Shown piece after piece: positions 8,081-16,180 of a stretch of 49,095 bases of DNA. The DNA comes from JASLDZ01 sp964242625 (GTDB lineage Bacteria > Pseudomonadota > Alphaproteobacteria > Caulobacterales > Caulobacteraceae), in assembly GCA_964242625.1 (NCBI GenBank), contig CAXTAO010000023.1:1-49095 (forward strand), written 5' to 3'. The notes under the pieces were generated by a model. That model searched no databases. It had not been told where the DNA came from and saw only the letters and a list, made by a program, of their open reading frames with translations. A program made the translations under genes and the position numbers. The stretch's first letter is position 1. Each line of letters starts with the position of its first letter.

Positions 8081-10115
8081 ACACATCGCCGGCCACGGGC
8101 GTCTCGAACGGGATGGGTGCGCCGTCGAGCCGACGTCCCACGCGCGTCGCCCAAACGTAGAGCGCGGCGGTGAGGGCGGCGAAGCCGACGAGGCCCAGCA
8201 CCTCGCCCACGCCCGCGAAGCCGTCGCCCACGAGCGCCAGGGGCGCGCCCTTGCCCGAACCGGCCACGACGGCGGCGATGACGACGCCGACCAGGCTCTC
8301 GCCGACGATCAGCCCCGACGCCATCAAGACGCCCATGCGCTTGGTCGGTTCGGCCGCGGCGCCTCCGCGCCGGTCGGCCGCGCGGTCGAACCACCAGCCG
8401 ATCACCGCGCCCACCACGATCATCAATGTCACGTCCTGCGGCAGGTAGACGCCCAGGCCGACCGCCAACGGCGCGAGCCGCGGCAGGCGCGCGCGGCCGA
8501 GCGCCTCGTCCAGGAGGATCACGACCACCCCCACCGCCGTCCCCGCGCCGATCAGGTCCCAGCGTAGGTCGCCGGTGATGACGCCGCGGGCCAGCGCGCT
8601 CATCAGCCCGGCCTGGGGGGCGGCCAGCGCATTCGGTCCGGCGCCCGGCGCGCCGACGAAGCCGTACGCCTTGGAGAGCACGTTCAAGACGGGCGGGATC
8701 ACCGCCGCGCCGACGAGCACGCCGACCAAGAGCGCGGCCTGCTGCTTCCACGGCGTCGCCTCCACCAACTGGCCGGTCTTGAGGTCCTGCAGGTTGTTGT
8801 TGGCGATGGAGGCGACGTTGAAGACGAAGCTCACCAGGAACAGGGTGAAGGCGATCAGCGCCTTGCCCGCGTCCGCCCCGGCAGCCGCTTTCAGCCCGAC
8901 CACCAGGAGGAGCGAGGCGGTGATGGTGGCGAGGATGCCCACGCCTGAGAGCGGCGAGTTCGACGAGCCGATCAGCCCGGCCATGTAGCCGCACACCGCC
9001 GAGACCAGGAAACCCATGATCACGATGAACAGCACGCCGCCGACGACCAGCGGGACGGTGAGGCTGCCCAGCGCGGCCTGACGCGCGAAGTCGGCGAGCT
9101 GCCAGCCGATAGGGACGAGGCAAGCCAGGCCGATCAGCGCCACGAGGCCGATGGGCAAGTCGCGCTCGGTCAAGGGCAGGCTGGCGGCGTCGCCGGCTTG
9201 GCGCGCGCGCTGGGCCGCCATGGCGCCGCGCAGCCCGCTCGAGATCGGCGCGATCAGCTTGAGGAGCGTCCAGATCGAGGCGACCCCGATCACGCCCGCG
9301 CCCACAAGCCGCGCTTCCGACCGAAACACGCCGTTGACGAAGGTCGAAAAGTCGCTGGCGGGCAAGGCGTGCAGCGAGGTCAACCAGGGCACCGCACCCA
9401 GCCAGGCGATCGCGACGCCGATCAGCATGGCGACGCCCACCCACAGCCCGACGAGGTGCCCCACGCCCAGAAGCGCCAGCGAGAGCCCGAGGTTGTAGCC
9501 CGTGCCCGCCGAACCTGCGCCCAGGCGGAAGGTGTGCGCCACGTTGCCGGCGAAGAGCTTGGTCGCCACCACCAGCGCGAAGCCGGCCGAGGCGAGGGAG
9601 CCGCCCACGACCGTCAGGAGCCCCGCGCGGCTTTCAGCCTCGGCGGCGGGGTTGTCGCCCTTGGCCCCGGCGCCGACGCGGAGCACCTCCGCGCACGCCA
9701 CCCCCTCGGGATAAGGCAGGTCGCTGTCGGTCACGAGCGCGCGGCGCAGAGGGATGGAGTACATCACCCCCAGGATGCCGCCGAGCGCGCAAATCCCGAA
9801 CGAGGCCCAGAACGGGAAGCCCGTCCACCAGCCGACCATGACGAGGCCGGGCAGGATGAAGATGATCGATGACAGCGTGCCGGCGGCCGAGGCCACCGTC
9901 TGCACGATGTTGTTCTCCTGGATGGTCGAGGACTTGAAGCTGCGCAGCACCGCCATGGAGATCACGGTTGCGGGAATGGAGGACGCGAAGGTCAGCCCCG
10001 CCTTCAGCCCGAAGAACACGTTTGCGGCGGTGAAGACGGTGGTGATCAGCGCGCCCAAGACGAGGCCGCGCACCGTCAGCTCCGCGCCTCGTCCGCCCGC
10101 TCGCGGCATGTCCAT
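8079..10115 (-). CDS. OPT family oligopeptide transporter
   Basis: A 678-residue polytopic inner-membrane protein with about 16 predicted helices. The N-terminus 'ELTVRGLVLGALITTVFTA' with 'NVFFGLKAGLTFASSIPA' and 'IVQTVASAAGTLSS' are characteristic of the OPT superfamily, as are 'LPYPEGVACAEVLRVG' and 'NSPLSGVGILA'. OPT proteins are proton-coupled importers of peptides or peptide-metal/siderophore complexes. The start ATG at 10115 has GGGGAG upstream. It is divergent from a secreted M3 peptidase, with a 159-bp shared control region, which supports a peptide-uptake role here; metal-chelate import is the alternative. Confidence 0.92.
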   Translation of the reverse strand: MDMPRAGGRGAELTVRGLVLGALITTVFTAANVFFGLKAGLTFASSIPATVISMAVLRSFKSSTIQENNIVQTVASAAGTLSSIIFILPGLVMVGWWTGFPFWASFGICALGGILGVMYSIPLRRALVTDSDLPYPEGVACAEVLRVGAGAKGDNPAAEAESRAGLLTVVGGSLASAGFALVVATKLFAGNVAHTFRLGAGSAGTGYNLGLSLALLGVGHLVGLWVGVAMLIGVAIAWLGAVPWLTSLHALPASDFSTFVNGVFRSEARLVGAGVIGVASIWTLLKLIAPISSGLRGAMAAQRARQAGDAASLPLTERDLPIGLVALIGLACLVPIGWQLADFARQAALGSLTVPLVVGGVLFIVIMGFLVSAVCGYMAGLIGSSNSPLSGVGILATITASLLLVVGLKAAAGADAGKALIAFTLFLVSFVFNVASIANNNLQDLKTGQLVEATPWKQQAALLVGVLVGAAVIPPVLNVLSKAYGFVGAPGAGPNALAAPQAGLMSALARGVITGDLRWDLIGAGTAVGVVVILLDEALGRARLPRLAPLAVGLGVYLPQDVTLMIVVGAVIGWWFDRAADRRGGAAAEPTKRMGVLMASGLIVGESLVGVVIAAVVAGSGKGAPLALVGDGFAGVGEVLGLVGFAALTAALYVWATRVGRRLDGAPIPFETPVAGDV

Positions 10116-10195
10116 GCGTGCGCTCCCCGCCGTCCTGGTCGATACGGCTAGCGGTAGCGGGGGCGGGGGTCAAAGCCTGCCTCCTCCGTCCGCCA

Positions 10196-10241
10196 CCTTG
10201 CGCGACGTTCATGTGACGAGGGCGCAAGGCTCGGCTAGAGC
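10196..10241 (+). promoter_or_regulatory. Promoter and overlapping dyad upstream of the M3 peptidase
   Basis: GTGACGA (10213-10219) and GCTAGAGC (10234-10241), spaced 14 bp, fit the Caulobacter TTGaCgS-n10-14-GCTANAWC promoter (5/7 and 7/8). An 8-bp dyad CCTTGCGC (10196-10203) / GCGCAAGG (10222-10229) brackets the -35 and would suit a repressor that blocks both divergent genes. Confidence 0.45.
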
Positions 10242-10274
10242 GGTGGGGAGAGCTCCGATGCAGGCGAGGACATC

Positions 10275-12494
10275 ATGCGCGCGTTTTGGCTGGCAGGCGC
10301 GGCGGCGCTGGCGATGACGACGGCGGCGGGCGCGCAGACGGCCGGCGCCGGGCGCACCTCGGCGACGTCCCCTACCGCGGGCCGACCCGCGCCGGCAGGG
10401 GCCGCTCAGCCGGGCGGTTCGGCCAGCGCCAGTCCGTTGCTGCAGCCCTGGACCGGCCCCTACGGCGGCGTGCCGCGCTTCGACCTCGTGCGCGTCTCCG
10501 ACTTCGAGCCCGCGCTGGAGGCGGCCATGGCCGAGACGCGGCGCGAGGTCGACGCCATCGTAAGCAACCCGGCCCCGCCCACCTTCGACAACACCATCCT
10601 CGCCATGGAGCGCAGCGGCCGCACGCTGGGACGCGTGTCGACTGTCTACGGCATCTGGACCTCCAACCTGAACACGCCCGACGTGCAGGCGATCGACCAG
10701 CGCATGTCGCCGCGCCTGGCCGCCTTCCAGGACAGCATCACCCAGAACGGCAAGCTGTTCGCTCGCATCGACGCGGTCTACCAGAAGCGTGACGCCTTGC
10801 CGCTGAACGCCAAGCAGAAGCGGCTGGTCTGGCGGGTGTGGACCAACTTCGCCGAGCAGGGAGCCAAGCTCTCGGTCGCGGACAAGGCGAAGCTGTCGCA
10901 GATCAACCAGGAGCTGGCGGGGCTCTACACGAAGTTCAGCCAGAACGAGCTTTCCGACGAGGAGACCTACGCGCTCGCCATCACCGACCGGGCGCAGCTC
11001 GCCGGCCTGCCGCAGAGCCAGATCGACGCGGCGGCGGCGGAGGCGCAGCGACGGGGCAAGCCCGGCCAGTGGCTGATCGCCAACACCCGCTCGTCGATGG
11101 AGCCGTTCCTCACCTATTCGAGCGTGCGGCCCCTGCGTGAGGCGGGCTTCCGCATGTGGACCTCGCGCGGCGATCATCCGGGCGCGCACGACAACAACCC
11201 GATCGTGACGCGGATCCTGGCGCTGCGCGTCCAGAAGGCGAACCTTCTGGGCTACCCCACCTACGCCCACTGGCACCTAGCCGACACCATGGCCAAGACG
11301 CCGGACAACGCCATGCGCCTGATGATGCAGGTGTGGACGCCCGCCGTCGCCCAGGTGCACGCCGACGTGGCCGACATGCAGAAGATCGTGGACGGGGAGC
11401 CCAAGTCGGCGAACGGCGGCGGCTTCAAAATCCAGCCGTGGGATTACCGCTACTACGCCGAGAAGCTGCGCAAGGCGAAGTACGACCTCGATCTCAACGA
11501 GGTGAAGCCGTACCTGCAGCTCGAGCACGTGCGCGAGGCGATGTTCTACTCCGCCGGACGGCTCTATGGCCTCACCTTCACCAAGGTCGAAGGCGTGCCG
11601 GTGTTCGACCCGGCGATGAGCGTCTACGAGGTGCGTGACCGCGCGGGCCGCCACGTGGGCCTGTGGTACTTCGACCCCTATGCCCGGCCGGGCAAGAACT
11701 CCGGCGCGTGGATGAACGCCTACCGCGAGCAGTACCGCATCGACGGCGGCCAGGCGACCATCGTCAGCAACAACGCCAACTTCGTGCGCGGCGCGCCGGG
11801 CCAGCCGGTGACCCTCTCCTACGACGACGCCAAGACCATGTTCCACGAGTTCGGCCACGCCCTGCACGGGCTGAACTCCAACGTGACCTATCCGACGTTG
11901 TCAGGCACCAACGTGGCGCGCGACTTCGTGGAGTTCCCCTCGCAGTTCAACGAGAACTATCTCCTCACCCCCGACGTCCTGAAGCTCCTGGTCAACGCGC
12001 AGGGCCAGCCGATGCCGGCTGAGCTCGTCGCCAAGATCCGCCGCGCCCACACCTTCAACCAGGGCTTCTCGACGGTGGAGGCGCAGGCGAGCGCCATCGT
12101 CGACATGCGCATGCACCTGGCGGGCGCGACGCCCGTGGAGCCGCACGCCTTCGAGACGGCCACCCTGGCCGAGCTCGGCATGCCGACGGAGATCGTCATG
12201 CGCCACCGCATCCCGCAGTTCGGCCACGTGTTCTCAGGGGAAGGCTACGCCGCCGGCTACTATGGCTATCTGTGGGCGGAGGTCCTGGACCACGACGCCT
12301 ACGAAGCGTTCGAGGCGACGGGGAACCCCTACGATCCCGCCACCGCCCAGCGCTTCCACGACGCCATACTGAGCCGCGGCGACACGGTGGACCCGGCGGA
12401 CGCCTACCGCGCCTTCCGCGGCCGTGACGCGAGCCCCGACGCGCTGCTGCGCGACCACGGCTTCCCCGTGCCTACGGCGAGCGCCCAGCGCTGA
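10275..12494 (+). CDS. Secreted M3 family metallopeptidase (peptidyl-dipeptidase Dcp-like)
   Basis: A 739-residue precursor: signal peptide 'MRAFWLAGAAALAMTTAAGAQ' cleaved after about residue 21, a low-complexity Pro/Ala/Gly linker to about residue 55, then the M3 (thimet oligopeptidase/Dcp) fold. The zinc motif HEFGH is at residues 524-528 ('MFHEFGHALHGL'), with the third ligand Glu in 'DFVEFPSQFNENY' about 28 residues on, and 'HVFSGEGYAAGYYGYLWA' near the C-terminus holding the substrate-contact Tyr/His residues. Such enzymes trim dipeptides from peptide C-termini. The signal peptide places this one in the periplasm, unlike cytoplasmic PrlC/OpdA. It is divergent from an OPT transporter and convergent with an M61 peptidase. 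Confidence 0.93.
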   Translation: MRAFWLAGAAALAMTTAAGAQTAGAGRTSATSPTAGRPAPAGAAQPGGSASASPLLQPWTGPYGGVPRFDLVRVSDFEPALEAAMAETRREVDAIVSNPAPPTFDNTILAMERSGRTLGRVSTVYGIWTSNLNTPDVQAIDQRMSPRLAAFQDSITQNGKLFARIDAVYQKRDALPLNAKQKRLVWRVWTNFAEQGAKLSVADKAKLSQINQELAGLYTKFSQNELSDEETYALAITDRAQLAGLPQSQIDAAAAEAQRRGKPGQWLIANTRSSMEPFLTYSSVRPLREAGFRMWTSRGDHPGAHDNNPIVTRILALRVQKANLLGYPTYAHWHLADTMAKTPDNAMRLMMQVWTPAVAQVHADVADMQKIVDGEPKSANGGGFKIQPWDYRYYAEKLRKAKYDLDLNEVKPYLQLEHVREAMFYSAGRLYGLTFTKVEGVPVFDPAMSVYEVRDRAGRHVGLWYFDPYARPGKNSGAWMNAYREQYRIDGGQATIVSNNANFVRGAPGQPVTLSYDDAKTMFHEFGHALHGLNSNVTYPTLSGTNVARDFVEFPSQFNENYLLTPDVLKLLVNAQGQPMPAELVAKIRRAHTFNQGFSTVEAQASAIVDMRMHLAGATPVEPHAFETATLAELGMPTEIVMRHRIPQFGHVFSGEGYAAGYYGYLWAEVLDHDAYEAFEATGNPYDPATAQRFHDAILSRGDTVDPADAYRAFRGRDASPDALLRDHGFPVPTASAQR

Positions 12495-12501
12495 GGCGCC
12501 G

Positions 12502-12532
12502 CCGCCTCCCCCGCCGGGCGCGGGAGAGGCGG
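12502..12532. terminator. G/C-rich stem-loop between convergent peptidase genes
   Basis: CCGCCTC (12502-12508) pairs with GAGGCGG (12526-12532) in the 46-bp gap between the two stops. It has no T-run; a bidirectional terminator is plausible. Confidence 0.4.
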
Positions 12533-12540
12533 GGCCGGCC

Positions 12541-14463
12541 TCACTTCTTGGCGGCGATGATCCGGTCGAGCGAGCCCTCGCCGCCGCCGACCTTCTCCAG
12601 GTGCGGGTAGCGCAGGCCGCCGGTGTAGGGGATGCGCACGGTGGTGTAGCGGTCGCCCTGTTTCATCAGGAGGTCGACGCCGCCCGTGGTCTTGGCGGCG
12701 GTGACGGCGGCCTTGAGCTCGTCGCCGTCGTAGGTGCGGCCGTTCACCGCCACGATTTGCTGGCCGCTGGTCAGGCCCGCCTTGAACGCCGGGCTGTCCC
12801 ACAGGACCGCGCCCAGGGTGTCGCCCTTGCCGACGGCGAAGCCCAGCGAGTACTCGAGGTCGACCGCTTTCCGCCGCCCCTCGTTCTGCGTCCACATCTT
12901 GGACGGTTCCTCGGTGTAGACGAGGCGGTAGCCGCCGCGCGCCAAACCCTCCAGCGGCGCGCCGGGGCCGTGGCTGTTGACGCGGGTGGAGAGGAAGCTC
13001 GCCCAGTCGTAGGGCGTCACCGCGTTCAGCGCCGCGACCACGTCGTCGAAGGTGTAGGTCTTGGTGATATAGCTGCCGTTCTCGACGCCGAAGAAGCCGC
13101 GGGCGAAATCGTCCAGGCTCTTGCGGCCGCCGGTGCGCTGGCGGATCAGCGTGTCGGCGTCGAGCCAGATCAGCTGGCCCTCGGTGTAATAGTCCTCCGG
13201 TCGCTGCCATGAGCGCCAGGGCTCGGCCGAGCGCTGGGAGAGGATCGGCTCGTTGGTGGTGTCCTGCATGGCGCGCCAGGTGCGGCCGCTTCGGTGGTCG
13301 AGCTCGGCGGCGGTCAGCGCCAGCTCGTCGCGGAAGGTCTCGGCGTCCCACAGGCCCGAGCGCGCGGCCAAGACATAGCCCCAGTACTGCGTCTGTCCCT
13401 CGTAGACCCAGAGCAGGCTGTCGCGCATGGGCACGTTGTAGTTGGGCGTCCACAAGTCGGCGGGGCGGCGGAACTTGCCGTTCCACGAGTGGGTGTATTC
13501 GTGGGCGAGTAGGTCGCGCTCGCCGCTCGTCTTGTCCCAGTCGCTGAAGTACTTGGGCCCTGCCCCGTCCTCCGATGAGCGGTGATGCTCAAGTCCGATG
13601 CCGCCGAGCTCGTCCGAGAGCGCCAGCAGGAAGTCGTAGTGGTCGTAGTGGTGCGCGCCATACAACTTGTACGCCTGCTGCACGAGGGCGCGGTGGACGG
13701 TCAGCTGTTCGGGCGTGACCTCCAGATACTTGGGCGCGTCAGCCACGAGATCGAGATGCACGGGAACAGGCCCGCCCGGATCGAGGTCCAGCCGCTTGGT
13801 GTATCGCCCGGCCATCAGGGGCGAGTCGACCAGTGTGTTGAGCGTGGTGGTGCGGAAGGTGGTCACGCCGCCCACGGGCGCGCCGGCGGGCTCCACCGCG
13901 CCGAACACCGCCCAGCCGTCGGGGACCTTGACGCTGGCGTCCACCGGTATGCGCCGGGCGTACCAGCCCGCCGGGTAGAGCACGACGGTGTTCCACTGCA
14001 GGTTGACGATGTCGGGCGTGGCGGTGATCCGCCCCTGGTTGCCGGCCGTCGGCGACAGGTACTGGAAGTCGACCTCGAGCGCTGCGGCGCCCGCGGGCGC
14101 GTCGACGTGGAAGGCGTGCACGTTCACCGTGTCGCGCCGCCACTCCAGCCGGCGGCCGCCCGCGCTGACGACGAGGCCGGCGAGCTTGTCGATCGGTCCG
14201 TCGGGCTCGTGATCGCCGGGCAGCCACTGCGGGTAGAGCAGGGTGACGGGCCCCGGCCCCGCCAGCGGGATCGTCTCGTGCACGCTGAAGATGCGGTGGG
14301 CGGTGTCGGTCACGTCCACCGCCACCCGCATGGGGCCGGCGGGGTAGGGCGCGTCGCGCGGCGCGGTGATGGGCGGGGGGGCGGGGGCCTGCTCGGGCTG
14401 GACGACCCCGGCGCCGGCGGGAGCCTGCAGGGCGGCGAGGAGGGCGATGGCGGACGCGTGCAC
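12541..14463 (-). CDS. M61 glycyl aminopeptidase-like metalloprotease with PDZ domain
   Basis: A 640-residue precursor starting at a GTG ('HASAIALLAALQAPAGAG' signal peptide). The N-terminal beta domain ('MRVAVDVTDTAHRIFSVHETIPL', given only as a landmark) precedes the thermolysin-like catalytic domain with HEYTH at residues 321-325 ('LLAHEYTHSWNGKFRRP'). A C-terminal PDZ domain is at about 540-620 ('LTSGQQIVAVNGRTYDGDEL'). M61 peptidases remove N-terminal Gly/Ala residues from peptides. The open frame extends to 14655 but would overlap the upstream efflux gene, so a start at 14463 with the signal peptide is preferred; the Shine-Dalgarno is weak. Its location beside a secreted M3 peptidase and an OPT transporter suggests periplasmic peptide breakdown. 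Confidence 0.9.
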   Translation of the reverse strand: MHASAIALLAALQAPAGAGVVQPEQAPAPPPITAPRDAPYPAGPMRVAVDVTDTAHRIFSVHETIPLAGPGPVTLLYPQWLPGDHEPDGPIDKLAGLVVSAGGRRLEWRRDTVNVHAFHVDAPAGAAALEVDFQYLSPTAGNQGRITATPDIVNLQWNTVVLYPAGWYARRIPVDASVKVPDGWAVFGAVEPAGAPVGGVTTFRTTTLNTLVDSPLMAGRYTKRLDLDPGGPVPVHLDLVADAPKYLEVTPEQLTVHRALVQQAYKLYGAHHYDHYDFLLALSDELGGIGLEHHRSSEDGAGPKYFSDWDKTSGERDLLAHEYTHSWNGKFRRPADLWTPNYNVPMRDSLLWVYEGQTQYWGYVLAARSGLWDAETFRDELALTAAELDHRSGRTWRAMQDTTNEPILSQRSAEPWRSWQRPEDYYTEGQLIWLDADTLIRQRTGGRKSLDDFARGFFGVENGSYITKTYTFDDVVAALNAVTPYDWASFLSTRVNSHGPGAPLEGLARGGYRLVYTEEPSKMWTQNEGRRKAVDLEYSLGFAVGKGDTLGAVLWDSPAFKAGLTSGQQIVAVNGRTYDGDELKAAVTAAKTTGGVDLLMKQGDRYTTVRIPYTGGLRYPHLEKVGGGEGSLDRIIAAKK

Positions 14464-14557
14464 GGGGCGGGGAACTCGCGGCGAGGACGCCGGACCGGTT
14501 CGCCCGACGCGCGAACCTAGCCGTCGCGCGCCTCGACGCAAGCCGCCGGGGACGCGA

Positions 14558-16171
14558 TCAGCGCGCGGTTGCGGGCCTAGCGTCCGCCGTGGCGGGGCGG
14601 CCCACCTCCGCCTCGCCCAGACCGCCGCCGAGCGCGCGATAGAGCGCCACCACATTAGTCGCCCGCGTCAGCCGCGCGGAGATCAGCGTCTGCTGGGCGG
14701 TGGCGAGGTTGAGTTGGGCGGTCAAGACGTTGAGGTAGGTGTCGACCCCGCGCTGGTAGCGCGCCTGGCTGAGGTTCAGCGTGCCCTGCAGCGCGCCGAC
14801 CAGCCGCTCCTGCGAGCTCACGAGCCCCTCCACCGTGCCGCGCTGGGCCAGCGCGTTGGCCACGTCGGTGAAGGCCTGCTGGATCGCCTTCTCGTAGCTC
14901 GCCAGCGCCGAGTCGCGCTGGGCGCGGGAGTAGGCGAGGTTGGCGCGGTTACGCCCGAAGTCGAAGATCGGCAGGCTGACGTTCGGCCCGAAGCTGTAGG
15001 TGCCGGTGCCGGACCCGAACAGCTTGTTCAAGTAGAGGCTGGTCGAGCCGCCCGAGCCGGTCAGCGAGATCGTGGGGAAGAAGGCCGCACGCGCCGCGCC
15101 GATGTCGGCGTTGTAGGCGCGCAGTTGGTGCTCGGCTTGGCGCACGTCGGGCCGCTGCAGGAGCACGGTCGAGGACAGACCCCCGGGCGCGTCCGGCAAG
15201 GTCGGCAAGTCGGCCTCGAGGGGCTCCGGCAGGAGGTCGGCGGGCACGGGCGCGCCGACCACGAGGTTCAGCGCGTTGCGGTCCTGCTCGCTCTGGGCGA
15301 GGTAGGTCTGGATGTTGGAGGTGGCGGTCTCCACCGCCGTCTGCGCCTGCTGCACGTCCAAAAGCGAGGCGATGCCGTAGCGGAAGCGGTCCTGGGTGAT
15401 CTTCAGCGTCGACTGCTCGGCCTTGAGCGTGTCGCGCTCGGTCTTCAGCCGCTGCAGGTCGGCGGCGTAGGTCAGCCAGTCGGTGGCGACCTCGGCCACG
15501 ATGGAGATCTGCGTCGAACGGCGGCCTTCGGCGGAGGCGAGGTAAGTCTCGAACGCCTCCTTGGTCAGCGAACGCACGCGGCCGAACAGGTCCAGCTCGT
15601 AGTCGGTGAAGCCCAGGCTCGCGTCGTAAATCCGGTAGGAGCCCGAGATGCCGGTGGTGGTCGAGCCGAGGCCGCCCACGCCCGTGCCGCCCGTCACCGA
15701 GCCGCCTGCGCCCCCGGCGCCCACGGTGGTTCCCCCCGCGCCCGTTCCGCCCGTCGATGTGCCCGCGCCCACCCCGGTCGCGGCCGAGCCGCTGACCCCG
15801 TAGGAGGAGCCCAGCCCCGTGGTGAAGCCCGCGCCGGCGTTCACGGTCGGCAGGAGGTCGGCGCGCTGCACGCGGTAGAGCGCGCGCGCTTCGACGATGG
15901 AGAGGGCGGCGGTGCGCAGGTCGCGGTTCTCGCGCAGGGCCAGCGCCACGACGTTCTTGAGCTTGAGGTCGGTGAAGAAGGCGCTCCACGGCGTGGCCGC
16001 GGTGAGCGCCCCGTCGCCGGACGCCTGCGGATAGACTCCGCCGGACGGGAAGGCCGGAGGCGTCACGTCGGCGGCCTGGCGTGGAAGCGGCGGCTCCAGC
16101 GTGCAGGCGGCGAGGCTCGCCGCGAGCACGGTCGCCGCGAACGGGCGCAGGCGGGAGGGGAGGGAGGCCAT
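14558..16171 (-). CDS. RND efflux outer-membrane channel lipoprotein (NodT/OprM family)
   Basis: A 537-residue outer-membrane factor. The signal ends in a lipobox 'LAAC' with lipidated Cys23. Two repeats of the TolC-like fold follow; 'YELDLFGRVRSLTKEAFETY' and 'LLQRPDVRQAEHQLRAYNAD' are family landmarks. Residues about 119-178 are an unusually long Gly/Thr/Ser-rich insertion just before the 'YRIYDASLGFTDYELDLFG' strand. The channel would dock to the adaptor and pump encoded just upstream (9-bp gap to the pump gene), forming a complete tripartite exporter across the envelope. Third gene of the operon, presumably under the divergent TetR protein. Confidence 0.94.
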   Translation of the reverse strand: MASLPSRLRPFAATVLAASLAACTLEPPLPRQAADVTPPAFPSGGVYPQASGDGALTAATPWSAFFTDLKLKNVVALALRENRDLRTAALSIVEARALYRVQRADLLPTVNAGAGFTTGLGSSYGVSGSAATGVGAGTSTGGTGAGGTTVGAGGAGGSVTGGTGVGGLGSTTTGISGSYRIYDASLGFTDYELDLFGRVRSLTKEAFETYLASAEGRRSTQISIVAEVATDWLTYAADLQRLKTERDTLKAEQSTLKITQDRFRYGIASLLDVQQAQTAVETATSNIQTYLAQSEQDRNALNLVVGAPVPADLLPEPLEADLPTLPDAPGGLSSTVLLQRPDVRQAEHQLRAYNADIGAARAAFFPTISLTGSGGSTSLYLNKLFGSGTGTYSFGPNVSLPIFDFGRNRANLAYSRAQRDSALASYEKAIQQAFTDVANALAQRGTVEGLVSSQERLVGALQGTLNLSQARYQRGVDTYLNVLTAQLNLATAQQTLISARLTRATNVVALYRALGGGLGEAEVGRPATADARPATAR

Positions 16172-16180
16172 GGCGGCTCC

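Noticed and set aside
13582..14520. 312-codon plus-strand frame opposite the M61 gene
   Set aside because: Lacks motifs; the HEYTH-containing minus-strand gene is clear.
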